A DNA stretch of 64,000 nucleotides from Pratylenchus scribneri (taxonomy: Eukaryota; Nematoda; Chromadorea; Rhabditida; Pratylenchidae). The position numbers were made by a program, and so were the translations under genes. The stretch is from the NCBI GenBank assembly GCA_030063045.1, contig JAQSEB010000187.1:186001-250000 (forward strand). The letters are read 5' to 3'. How positions within the stretch are numbered: position 1 is the first letter of the stretch; the number at the start of each line of letters is the position of its first letter. Below, one piece after another: positions 22,337 through 32,505 of this stretch. The notes under the pieces are model-generated. The model was given only the letters and a program-made list of their open reading frames with translations. It had not been told where the DNA came from and ran no database searches.

Positions 22337-22613
22337 CGCTTTGCTTTTTTTATTATTAGAAGAAAACTTTACTAAAAGAAAGTTAAAAAAAACTAATTGG
22401 AGTGAAATTTTTAGCATCATAAAAATAATAATTAAACAAAATAATTTAGTAAATTAATAAGACCATGCATGCAATTTATAATTTTATTTCTTTGGCAAAA
22501 TTACACAACAATATTTAATAAAATATTCATCAAACAAATAAACAAAAAAAAAATAGTTGAAATCACAATATATCGGGGAAAATAGGACAAAATCATATTA
22601 GAATGGCTCATCT

Positions 22614-23777
22614 TTATTTCTTATCATATTCTCTTTGGAGCGCATCACGCAGGTTCTCGAAGGTTGGCCGATTGTTTCGATTCTCATCCCGAAGCATGCA
22701 TGCCTTCTTAAAAATTAAAAATGATTAAAATAAATGAAGATTAATAATTTACCATTAATTCGTGAATCTGAACCGGCATTCCATTTGAGCGATCAAGTCT
22801 TTTGCGCTTTCCTTTCTCTTCCATCAAGACCTCATCACGGACCTGAAAATGATGATAAAATTAAATAAAACATAATTTGTGATGTACAAATTCACCTGCA
22901 GCGCCGTCATTTTTTCATAGGGCTTTTGGAATGGCCGACAAAACACTCCCAAATTGTGACGCCAAATGCTGAAAATGATAAAAAATTAAATAATTTTATG
23001 AACTAAACTCACCCCAAACATCTGTGTTTTTGTCCACCTCCTGATTTTCATAAGAGTACGGGTCGAGCCATCGAATATTAGTCGGCTTTTCTCGATCGAA
23101 GATGTCCTTTTTGGCACGTCGTGAGAGACCAAAATCTGCAACCTGAATTTTATGAATATTAATAAAATTGCAATTGAATGGCAAAAAAAACCTTTATCAC
23201 CAGGTGTCTCTGCAAAACACCTTCCCATTGCATGAGCAAATTGCGAGAGGCCAAATCCAGGTGCAAAAATGGTGGTTGCTGACTGTGCAAATATGTTACC
23301 CCTTTGGCGGCATCGATCAGAATTTTGATCCGGAATTTGGTGTCCAGCTCGCCGTGGTCCTTCAAATATTTGTCAACCGAGTCGCCGTTCACATATTCAA
23401 TGACCATGCTGAAGGGCTGAAATAAATGTTTTGTTAATTGTTTAGTGAGAAAAGCCCAAAACCCCCGAACTTACCTTCTCATCATTTATTATGCCCAAGA
23501 AAGAGATGATGTGTTTGTTGCGAAGTCCTCTCATGGTGCGCGCCTCTTGCCAAAGGTTGTTAAGTTCATCATCATTGTCCGGAATGTCCTTGATTTGTTT
23601 GACTGCGCAATGCATGCGAACATCCACCAGGAAGCCATGTTTGACAACGCCATATGAGCCTTCCCCGAGCACTTTTCCAAATTTGATGTTTCCTGAGGTC
23701 AGCAGCCATTCGGGACGCAACACTGGGATGTCCAGGCGCAATTTGTATTCGGCACGATTGATCGGCCATTTCGTGCA
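22614..23777 (-). pseudogene. Non-receptor tyrosine kinase fragment with frameshift (Fer/Src type)
   Basis: A nearly complete kinase domain is spread over about six exons. Seen in order: WPINRAEYKLRLDIPVLRPE lead-in, glycine loop GEGSYGVV, lysine motif CAVKQIK, hinge VIEYVNGDS, catalytic loop HLDLASRNLL, DFGLSRRAKKD, and NIRWLDPYSYENQ with TDVWAFGVTIWE. Immediately after this the frame breaks: FGVTIWE is in one frame and PFQKPYEKMTALQ in another, as if one base were missing at about 22950 (GGGAGTGTTTT on the minus strand). The last exons (RNNRPTFENLRDALQREYDKK, stop at 22614) fit the normal C-lobe. The HRD arginine is Leu and the APE glutamate is replaced. No SH2 exon was found upstream. It is either a decaying paralogue or a real gene with an assembly indel and missed 5' exons. 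Confidence 0.65.
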
Positions 23778-24325
23778 CTGAAATTGAACAAAATAAGAAT
23801 AAGTTTTTTCGCACCCTTTAACCTAAACTTCGCACCTCCACATCCACAACCCATCAACCACCCACCCAAAGCCCGATACTACTTATTGGGTTCGTGTCCT
23901 CTTTTTTGGAAAATGTTTGGTCCACCTTTGGTTTATATATTGTGTTAGGGTCAGTCAGGGTTGGGTTAAGATTAGGATGGGATAAGAATCATCGTACGGG
24001 TATCCTAAACCCAAACCCTAAAACCAAAAGGGCCACCCAGCCCCACCTGCCAAGTCCTATGTCCTCCCCGCCCCCTTTCTATTTCCATCCTTCATTAATC
24101 CAATTACTTTTTCAGCAAAAAGAATATTCAAAATCAACTAATTATTAACACATAATATTACCATCATCACCGACAAATGCAGGCCGAAGATCAAAGTCCA
24201 ACATCGAAGTCGGAGGTTAGTTATTTTCATTTTAAAAATATAAAAAAATAAAAAGGCGAAAGGGACATCACATCCTCTTTATTCCCCTTCCAAATTGCAA
24301 CCATCCATTCCCCGGTAAAAATAAC
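23778..24325. other. Spacer with possible first exon
   Basis: No SH2 exon for the kinase is visible on the minus strand. On the plus strand, ATG at 24177 begins MQAEDQSPTSKSE and is followed by a GT donor at 24216, so a first exon is possible, but no partner exon joins in phase with confidence. A GGTTAGG-rich stretch with its partial complement (about 23945-24020) resembles a stretch near 5970-6040. Confidence 0.35.
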
Positions 24326-24697
24326 GGTTGAGTAGCGTTTTGAAAATCGGACATTTATGCGCGTTTTGAAAAAAGTACATTTATAAATTTAAATTTACGC
24401 CAAAAGACGAAATGTCATAAAAATTATAAAAAAAATAAAATTAGTAAAAATTATATTATGTTTTTAATTGCTGCATTTCATTTTTAATTTTTCTACTGGA
24501 TATTTTTATAATTCTGGTAAAAAATTTACAATTTTATAATTTCGTAACTCTAGAGGGTTTTATGATTCATGAATAAAGTTGTAACTTGCAAGATCTTCTT
24601 GAATAATTTATCAAATAAAAAAAATTAATAAATAACAAAATTTATTGGATTGCCTTTTAATCTTCTATTCTACTTCAAATTGCGGTAGTATTTTACT

Positions 24698-26028
24698 TCA
24701 ATCTTCGCTTTCCACATTCACAGTGGTCAGCCGCTTGAAAGAAGTCACTGGCACGTGGGTGACCTGAAAAATGTTGAAATTGTATAATTGTTTAAAATAT
24801 CATCAATAATGGGAATGGGAAGGAGATGGATTTATTTATCAAAATTATTACTCATATTGGATTAGATAAAAAAAATCAAGTCAAATGATTGATTAGGAAA
24901 TTACTTATGTGTGATAACATTTTTTAAAAATCTAATTTGGAATTTTGATTCATTGAATAATAAATACATTAAGTAAACTAGAAATAGCTACTTGTTTATA
25001 TTAGCTGTCTATTATTAAAAAATATGTAGAAATTGAGACTGTTACGTAGTATTTTCGATTTTTTTAGAATATATTAATAGGTGATATTGATTATTTTCGC
25101 ATTGTTTCGAGTTCCGTCTCAATTAATATCTTACTATCCTATCGAATAATTGGTACTCATGGCGAAACATTAAGAAATCAATTTGTTATTAATGTTTAAT
25201 AAAATACCAAGGTGTAGAGTTTGTGCGGTGAGTCCTCGTCATCATTGCGTCGACGCGACAAGCGGACACGGACTCGATATGGAACATTGCTGGAAATTAG
25301 ACAAATTAATTAAATTAAAAATAATTGAAATGGAATACCGAACGCCTTGAGACCAGAGGAATTTGTTCAAACGTGTGTCGATGCGAACGTCAGGAGTGCC
25401 CCATTTGCTTCTCGGCAAATTTCTTGACCTCTTTGATGGCCCGCGGTGCTCGGTATTTGAAACCACTGAATAAAAAAGAAGTATTTAATTTGTCGATAAA
25501 AATATTGAAAATGGAGAAAAGATCAGAGGGGTTTCAATGGTTTATTCTAGACCGAGCCCCCAACCCGAAACCCAATCGGAAAAATCGTCAAGACGAAGAT
25601 GTATTGAATGGAACGGTTTATATTTATAATTAGTCATTGTTTGGTCAATAGTTAATAAAGAGTATTAAACGATTTAAACCAATTTTGATTCAAAACTAAG
25701 TTTATAATTGGTCTAACCCTACCCAAATCAAAATAATCAAAAGAAAAGGATGCTTCTTGACGAGATCTACCGATACCGATTTTTATAGGATTTGTTATCT
25801 AGGACAAACCATTGAACCGTTATAAACCTTTAAAATCCTTTCGTCATGCTTAATATATTCTGTTATTTTTAATATTTTCAATAAAGATTCAGTAAAATTA
25901 GAATAATTAAAAGGTAAACCGTACATTCCATGAATGAGCTTGTGCATGTGAATGGTGTACTCGCGGGTGACCACCTTGTTCAATGAGCTCTTGGCCTTCT
26001 TCTCGCCACGTTGCTTCTTTGCCGCCAT
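24698..26028 (-). CDS. rpl-31: 60S ribosomal protein L31 (eL31), with one-base frameshift
   Basis: eL31 is a component of the large cytosolic ribosomal subunit near the exit tunnel. Exon 1 (from ATG 26028) encodes [34 protein letters not shown]. Exon 2 gives [22 protein letters not shown], then after one extra G (GGGG at plus positions 25399-25402) [20 protein letters not shown]. Exon 3 gives [27 protein letters not shown], and the last exon [18 protein letters not shown] ending SED-stop at 24698. All regions of the family are present and colinear and the gene keeps its introns, so it is not a processed copy. The single extra G would truncate the protein unless it is an assembly error. The gene is enclosed by long inverted repeats, and one intron contains a dispersed repeat. 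Confidence 0.85.
25540..25800 (+). repeat. Dispersed repeat, copy 2 (intron of rpl-31)
   Basis: Diverged partner of the segment at 10078-10345. It shares GTATTAAAC with TTTAAACC, a TTTTGATTCAAAACTA block, and GATGCTTCTTGACGAGATCT followed by ACCGAT. GGTTTATA and its complement occur near both ends (about 25615 and 25820), consistent with short terminal inverted repeats. Confidence 0.6.
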
Positions 26029-26515
26029 TTGCTTTTCGTTGTTTTTTGCTGATTATTGAATTGATTGATAATTAATTTTATTCTCTGGAAACTTTACATA
26101 ATTTTAATTTTATAAATGAGTAAATGATTATTTAGTTTTGGTTTCGGAATTGATTCATAGGCTATAGCCTTTGTTTATTGATCGGTTTGCAATTTGCATT
26201 TGCATTTGATTTTTTTTCATTTATTTATTTTTTATAATTTTTATGACATTTCTTCTTTTGGCGTAAATTTAAATTTATAAATGTACTTTTTTCAAAACGC
26301 GCATAAATGTCCGGTTTTCAAAACGCGCCAATGCGAAAATAACATATGCCTCAATTTCTTAGTGAGCGAATAATTTTCTTTATTTTTGGTAGTTTTAAGT
26401 AGTTATAATTTGAAAAAACATTTACAGAAGGTGTCTTTGAACTAAAAAATTCCACAATACTTGTCCCATTATTCTCCCGACCCCATTAATATAACCAATA
26501 AAATAAATTAACAAC

Positions 26516-27612
26516 ATGAGCGAACAAATCCAAAAAAAACAACGATTACTTCCCATGGAATTAGTTTGGGAAGCAGTTGCTCTCATTCCACCCGAACATC
26601 TAATTCGACTTAAACTTTCTGGTCCCACTCGTTCGGCTGATCTGAATTTCATGATAGAGAAATTTTATAGCTCATTGGTCAGAATAATGGGGGAATGCAA
26701 ATTCATAATAAAACAAAACAAACAATTAAATTGATTTTATTTTTGAATCAAGGATATCAAAACGTTGGCACGCGAATTCATTGCGAAGACAAAGGCGGCA
26801 ACGGAGTCAAATTACAATGCTCATGAGGTGGGTATATCATTTTATTGCAAATTCACAAACTACTTTACAGGCCACATTGAATGCATTGCAAGGGGCCATG
26901 AATGCTCTTCAGGTCGTTTTGGATGTCTATAACACTGCAAACGATCCATCCTTCTTTGGGCCTCTACCAATTCATTTAGTTTTAGTGCAATATGACGCAA
27001 CTCCACAACAAAAAGTGATCATCGAATGCCATAATGCAGTGGTGACTTTGGAATTGGCCATCAAAAATGGAACAAGTTTGTGCTATTATTCATTAAAAAT
27101 CTTAAAACTTCAATAAATCATAGAAACTTGGATATAAAAAAGGTATTATCGATTATCTGGTACCAGTTTTTTGACCAATAGGAAAATTATAGGTGATGGA
27201 CCCGGGACCTCATTTGGCCCATCCGGTACAGGGTTAGGATCAGACTGGATTTCTAATCCTAATTATTCTTAAAGTAAGGAAGAAACTTATTTCTTACATA
27301 TCTGGTACCGGAAATAACCAATAAATATCAAAAAAAAAGTTTGATATATAATTATATTTTGCAGATGATTCGACTCTGGATAAGGCCATTTTGGATACAG
27401 CAAGGACCGTGCAAGAAAAGTTGGAACAATTGATCGGGATCGGGATTAATCGTCTTCTTCCGCCAGCAAGTCCAATTTTGCAAGCCATCAACTTTGCGAA
27501 TTTAGTGATTTTGAAAGGCATGGAAATGGAACTCAAATCGCGTCTTGCCGCCAATCGTGATCCATCGCCGCCCGCATCTGCTGCTGATGAACAACATTCC
27601 ACCGACAAATGA
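26516..27612 (+). CDS. F-box-like N-terminus, helical protein of unknown family
   Basis: Four exons (26516-26677, 26753-26827, 26871-27075, 27365-27612) give 229 residues with every phase consistent. The N-terminus LLPMELVWEAVALIPPEHLI followed by RLKLSG resembles the start of an F-box (LP-E----V---IPP--L-RL). The remainder is mostly helical (TLARE-FIAKTKAATESN, ATLNALQGAMNALQVVLD, LDKAILDTARTVQEKLEQ) and ends in a Pro/Ser-rich polar tail. An SCF-adaptor role is possible but rests on a weak match. I recognise no C-terminal substrate-binding repeat. It starts 180 bp beyond the rpl-31 element. Confidence 0.7.
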
Positions 27613-27882
27613 AGAAGATGAACAAAATGAACCATGATGATGAATGATGGCGGAAAACACAATAACAATCTTTTTTTGAACTTATTCCTGACATATAATT
27701 TATTTTATTTCTGTTTGTTGTTGTGGTTGTTGAAGGAAGTATAAATAAAAGTGTTGGAAAAAATTGAATTTTTTGATGATTAGCAGAATAATTGAAACAA
27801 AATAATAAATTTGTTGGTTTTGTTGCCGGTCTCAAAATCATTTTACCTTCCCCCCAAAAATATAAATCCTAGAATCATCTAA

Positions 27883-27975
27883 AATCATGTTTTTTCATCG
27901 TTTTACATTCGAATATGAATATTCTTTAAAATCATGTTTTTCCATCGTTTTACATTCGAATATGAATATTCTTTT
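27883..27975 (+). repeat. 47-bp tandem duplication
   Basis: Two nearly identical 47-bp units in direct tandem, each starting AAAATCATGTTTTT and ending GAATATGAATATTCTTT. They differ by a single base (TTTTTTCATCG or TTTTTCCATCG). They abut the left end of MITE copy 1. Confidence 0.85.
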
Positions 27976-28320
27976 CAGTACCGCCATCTAAAATGTGAGT
28001 ACCTGGGCCATTCTTTTGGCCATAGCTTAACAAGGAAATATCAAATTCAGAAAGAAGGCAAAAATGCCATTTTAAAGCCTTAATCCTCTAAAAGTAATTT
28101 TAATTCTTTCTAAATTTAAAATATCTTTAGCAACTTTCCTCAAAAAAATTCGCGTTTATTACAACACTTAAAAAACAGTTGCTTTTTTAAAGGATGGATT
28201 TCATAAAATTTGAATAAAGCCAAATAGTAAAGGACAGTCATCAGCAGGGCTTCCAAAATTGGCTTTTACCTTGACGAGCTATAGGCAAAATAATGGCACG
28301 AGTACTGAAATGGATAGCGG
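27976..28320 (+). mobile_element. MITE family A, copy 1
   Basis: The left end is CAGTACCGCCATCT, then TACCTGGGCCATTCTTTTGG. The right end is the imperfect complement (AATGGCACGAGTACTGAAAT then GGATAGCGG). Internal blocks (TCTAAAAAGT-like, GTTTATTACA, TTCATAAAATTT, AAGCCAAA-TAG, GACGAGCTAT) occur in the same order in copies at 55397-55720 and 58934-59303. No coding capacity. Confidence 0.75.
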
Positions 28321-28923
28321 TCATCAATAGGAGGGAAAGGGGAAAGCTATACGGATGAACATGAACATGATGGAAAACATGCGAATTACGATTGTCTTGC
28401 ATTGTAAAAAAAAGCAAAAAATCAATAAATAATACTGTACCGATGAACATGACAGACAGATAAACAGAACACAGAAGTCATTGCATTGATATGAGATGGA
28501 CAGATAGATAGACATGTCAATTGTCAATCAATGTCATTCTTTTTTATTCCCAACTTTTCTATTCTTAATCCCCCTTTATCTGGATATATCCCCACACTCT
28601 CAGGGCTTCCCAGACCTTCCATTGGCCGTCCGGGTCATTTCCTAGCGATTCCAGAGGCCTTAATCCCCCCAAATCCACGCGATTTTATTTTTTTATTGTT
28701 TTTGCCAAAATAAGTACCTTTTTTTTTGCCAATTTCAGTATTTTTCTTGCCAAATTAAGTATATATTTACTTTTTGCCAAAATAATTATTTTTTTTGCCA
28801 AAATCAGTTTTTTTTGCCAAAATAGGTAACTGCTTTTTTCAATTTATGATCAGAAAATTGATTTAAAAAAAGTAGAAATTTATCCTACAATTCAATTTTT
28901 TGTTTTATTTTTCAGAAATAATA

Positions 28924-30156
28924 ATGGATTTATTTCGATCCGACAGTTCATTGGATAAATTGAGCAAAATCTTTCCGGACCCTTTCAGGGACTTGAACAA
29001 ACAAATCAAAGAGGAAACGACAGAAGAACAGGTTTAAAAATGCATTCATTAAATTTCTCAATTCAATATTATTTTATAGCCATTCGTTTATCAGCCTTCG
29101 GAACATGTCAAATTGGTTGAACAAATAATGGGCTTTAATCGAAATCAACGGCCTTGGAAGACGTATTTCGACGAAAAATTCTTTCAGACTCGATTATCGG
29201 TAATATTTCAGCATTTTAATTTATATTATTCGCCATAATTTATATAGTTAATTCCACTGATGAGCCCAGAAGAGCGGGCCATGACCATTTTAATGGAGAA
29301 TTGTGCACTCAAATCCATTTTATCCGCCATTGTTGGAGCTGTTTTTGGTGTTGGAATGGCAGTGTTCACCGTTTCAATGGATCCTTCTTTCGCTATAAGC
29401 AAAGATCCAAGCAAACCGGTAATATTTTTAAAAATATTTATATCTTTTATTTGGTTCATTTCCAAAATTACATTTAAAATTATAAAAAAATAAACCTCCG
29501 TCAGTGCCTCCGATAGCTCAGTTGGAAGAGCGCGGGACTGTAGCGTTAGGAAGTTATCCTGAGGTCGCTGGTTCGAATCCGGCTCGGAGGAGTTCTTTTT
29601 TCTTCCTCTAATTTTTTTCTTTTTTACTATTTTTTTCAATTTTTACTGTCAAAAAAATAAATTAACGAAAAATTATAATTTTTACACTCCAAATTTTATA
29701 GTTGACTTTGCGAGACACATGGATGGAATTGCGAGTTCGGATGAGGAATAATTCCCGGCAATTCGCTATAATTGGTTTCATGTTTTCGGGCACTGAATGC
29801 ATAATGGAGACAGTCAGGGCAAAAAGCGATTGGAAAAATGGTTTGAGCATTAATATATTTTTTCAAGAATTTAAATCCAATTTTTAGGCACATTTTCTGG
29901 TGCAATTGTGGGCGGTTTAATTGGCCTCAGGGCCGGTTTAAAGCCAGCAATGTGGGGCGCTGCCGGTTTGTTTTTTAAATTTTAAAATTGGACGGAAAAT
30001 TTTTAACGAAAAGTGAAATTTTATCACAAATAATTTATCCAAATTAATAAATAGAAATTTCTAATTTGATTTTAAAATTCCCATACTAATTAATATTTTA
30101 ATTTTTTAGGATTTGCTGCATTTTCCACTGCCATCGATTATTATATGCACAGTTGA
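28924..30156 (+). CDS. timm-22: Mitochondrial import inner membrane translocase TIM22
   Basis: TIM22 forms the carrier-translocase pore that inserts multispanning proteins into the inner mitochondrial membrane. Six exons (28924-29031, 29080-29199, 29248-29418, 29702-29840, 29888-29965, 30110-30156) give 220 residues with exact phase. The Tim17/Tim22/Tim23 core starts at [20 protein letters not shown] with its Gly-rich helices, continues with [20 protein letters not shown] and [20 protein letters not shown], and ends [15 protein letters not shown]. The two core cysteines (ENC and TEC) are present, as in TIM22 proteins. A tRNA-Tyr gene lies in the third intron in the same orientation. The gene converges with DPH1, with 156 bp between stops. 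Confidence 0.9.
29507..29591 (+). tRNA. tRNA-Tyr (GTA) with 12-nt intron
   Basis: Acceptor CCTCCGA pairs with TCGGAGG. The D-arm is TAGCTCAGTTGGAAGAGC. The anticodon stem CGGGA/TCCTG encloses CTGTAG, giving anticodon GTA. The intron CGTTAGGAAGTT (12 nt) sits one base 3' of the anticodon, the canonical place for tRNA-Tyr. The T-arm is GCTGGTTCGAATCCGGC. It lies within an intron of TIMM22 on the same strand. Confidence 0.95.
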
Positions 30157-30312
30157 ATGCAGATGGGAGGCAACTTTCAAGTCGAATGATGGAATAGATG
30201 ATTTTTATTTTGCTATTTTATCATTATTTTTATTTGTTTTTGAATATTTTAATACCATAAATGAATAAAAATTTATCATCATTAAATAATATAACAAAAA
30301 ATAATAACAATT

Positions 30313-32248
30313 TTATTCGGTCATTTTTAACGGAATATGCGGTGTTTTCTTCCCTTTCCTCCTTTCTGGTCTGTAACTTTCGTGATTGTTTGTCCAGGGC
30401 CCCCGGCTCTCGAACGCATAATAATCCATTGGGTAGTCGGTTTCGAAGAAATTCTGGCTGGATAATGCCGCCGACAATTCATATGGGGTCAGCAATGGAA
30501 CGTCGAATGTGTGGCCCCAATCGATGGAAAGGCGAGGACAGGCGACTTGAACCCAACTGGAAAAATAAATTTGATATAAAAATAAAGTAAATAATAAAAC
30601 CATTCAATTGATTTGAATTTGTGCAATGTGTCGGCGAATATTTCCGAAATTAGCACTCGAACATATTCTTTTCCGCTAGCTTTCAGCTGCTTTTCGAGAT
30701 ACTTAAAAAATAAATATTAGCAAAATTATCCAAAAATTAATAAAAATAACCTCAAAAATCCTCATATTCCCTTGCCGGCCCAATGTGCCGAGGATCAGTC
30801 CAAATTTGTTGGCTTTTTTGGCCACTTCGACAGCTGTTCTCCTATTTTGGATCATCAAATCGAATCCATACTTTTCCTGGGTTAATTCCTGCGAGTATGG
30901 ATTGTATTGATAGGCCGGAATGCGCGGATTTTGGATCATCATTGACTCCAAATGGAAACGGCCATCGCCAATATAACTGCAAAAATAGGGAATTATTTAT
31001 TTAGGGAATTATTTGATTAAAATGTCATAATTATTTGTATTAATTTTGGGAATATAATTTAAATATATAAATATTTAAAAAATAATACATTATGGCAGAA
31101 ATATCATTGTCGGATAATTTGGGCGACGTGCAACCGAGCAATTCACCGGGACTCAATGGACTCGCTTGGGGAATCAAAATTTTGTAACCGTCCTTCTCGA
31201 ATTCCCTTTTAGCGGCCTTAAAAAACTATTTTTAAAAATATTTTTAATTTTTTAAACCTGAAGTGAGGCAGCAAATTGAATTGTACTGACCAATGCCAAT
31301 GGCGCATTTTTGTCGGTGAAATTTGTTCGAATGGAATCAACAAAATGCGAAATGTTGATGTCGATGTTGACGAATACATAGAGTAAATGCTGGAAAATAA
31401 ATTGAATTATTTATTTTTTTAGAACTATGAAATAAGATTAATTTATCCAAAAATGAATGAATTTACCTAATAAATTCTATTATGCCAAAGATGGCTATAT
31501 ATAACTTGACTATATTGGTTGTGGCTCAAAAATGAGATTATTTTTCGATACGAAAAATTTGTATAAATTCAGCATTTTTTGGATATTTAATTAAAAATAA
31601 AGCACCTACAATTCCGGCGGTGTGTTGAATTGGAATTAGGCAACTGTGCCCGTAGTGAACCAGTAAATCGCAACCCAATGCCCGGCCAGTGTAATCATCA
31701 ACACAACATGCCCCATAGGTGACATCGCCCAAAATGATGAATTCCGTCCCTTTGGGTGTGTACTTTTCCAGAATATCCGCAATTGTGCAGGCAAACATTG
31801 TCAATCCTTCCGGGAATTGGAGCGCAACTGAATATTTAAATTATTTATAATTTAATTTATTGAATTGCGTGGGCGGAGCCCGGGTGGCGAAATGGATATC
31901 GCGTCGGTTTCCGGCACCGAAGGTTGGGGGTTCAAGTCCCTCCTCGGGCCAATCATTTTTTAATCTTATTTAATTATTTTTTAAACTATTTTAAATAATT
32001 TTATCCGTAAAAATAAATTTTAAGAATATTTTTAAACCTTTTTTGCTTGCAGTTGTGCGAATTTTCCAAATTGTTTTTGGGATTTCAAATGTATAATTTG
32101 CTGGCAACTGAATAATAAATAATTAAATAAATTTTAGGCTAAATTTTCTTACAATTTTCAAATCATTTTGCAAATTTGGATTCTGAGCAATTTCCTCAAT
32201 TTCTTGCCTCTGCTTATTCCTTGAATTGCCAATGATAGGATTATCCAT
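30313..32248 (-). CDS. dph-1: Diphthamide biosynthesis protein 1 (DPH1)
   Basis: DPH1, with DPH2, transfers the 3-amino-3-carboxypropyl group of S-adenosylmethionine to the histidine of elongation factor 2, using a radical 4Fe-4S cluster. Reading down the minus strand: [20 protein letters not shown] start, VALQFPEGL region, [20 protein letters not shown], then [60 protein letters not shown] and [13 protein letters not shown], ending PLKMTE-stop. The three cluster cysteines typical of the family are visible (GACC, LLGC, QVAC). VTYGACC with VDD marks DPH1 rather than DPH2. A tRNA-Arg sits in an intron on the opposite strand. It lies 258 bp downstream of ABCD3 on the same strand. Confidence 0.92.
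31878..31950 (+). tRNA. tRNA-Arg (CCG)
   Basis: Acceptor GCCCGGG pairs with CTCGGGC. The D stem is GCGA/TCGC, and the anticodon stem TCGGT/ACCGA encloses TTCCGGC, giving anticodon CCG. The T-arm is GGGGG-TTCAAGT-CCCTC. It has 73 nt with no intron and all four stems pair. It lies antisense inside an intron of DPH1. Confidence 0.93.
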
Positions 32249-32505
32249 ATTTTCGAGACTTCTTTAATATTTAATTTAATTTAAAAAAAATTAATAATAA
32301 AATTGTAAAAATATAAATAAAATTGGAATTAAATTTTTTTTATGGGAAATTTTAATTATTGCAAATGCAAAAATATTTATTCTAGCCAAATAAATGATCA
32401 CAAAAATAAAAATATATAAGTGAGCAATTTATTAAAATTAATTTGTTTAGGAATGGCCAAAGAATTGGGCAAGATTGGAAATATTTAAAATGATCATTGA
32501 TTTCT

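Larger units (their letters stand above)
24326..26335. mobile_element. 2.0-kb TIR-bounded element carrying rpl-31
   Basis: Two arms of about 97 bp (24335-24431 and 26230-26326) are near-identical inverted copies. Each begins GCGTTTTGAAAA, then CGGACATTTATGC, and contains a second GCGTTTTGAAAA and TTTACGCCAAAAGA. The outer 9 bp match more weakly. AAAATAAC flanks both sides (24318-24325 and 26336-26343), which fits an 8-bp target-site duplication, though an AT-rich octamer could recur by chance. The only gene inside is rpl-31; no transposase was seen. It could be a non-autonomous DNA transposon that captured a host gene, or two independent MITEs that happen to flank it. Confidence 0.65.
27613..28923. 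other. Intergenic with repeats
   Basis: This holds a 47-bp direct duplication and MITE copy 1 (listed separately), then T-rich sequence in which TTTTTTGCCAAAAT-like units recur five times at 28700-28830, just upstream of TIMM22. No gene is supported. Confidence 0.55.

Noticed and set aside
24177..24215. First exon MQAEDQSPTSKSE joined to the F-box-like gene across the rpl-31 element
   Set aside because: The possible acceptors near 26515 do not restore the frame; the F-box-like gene has its own ATG and closes exactly without it.
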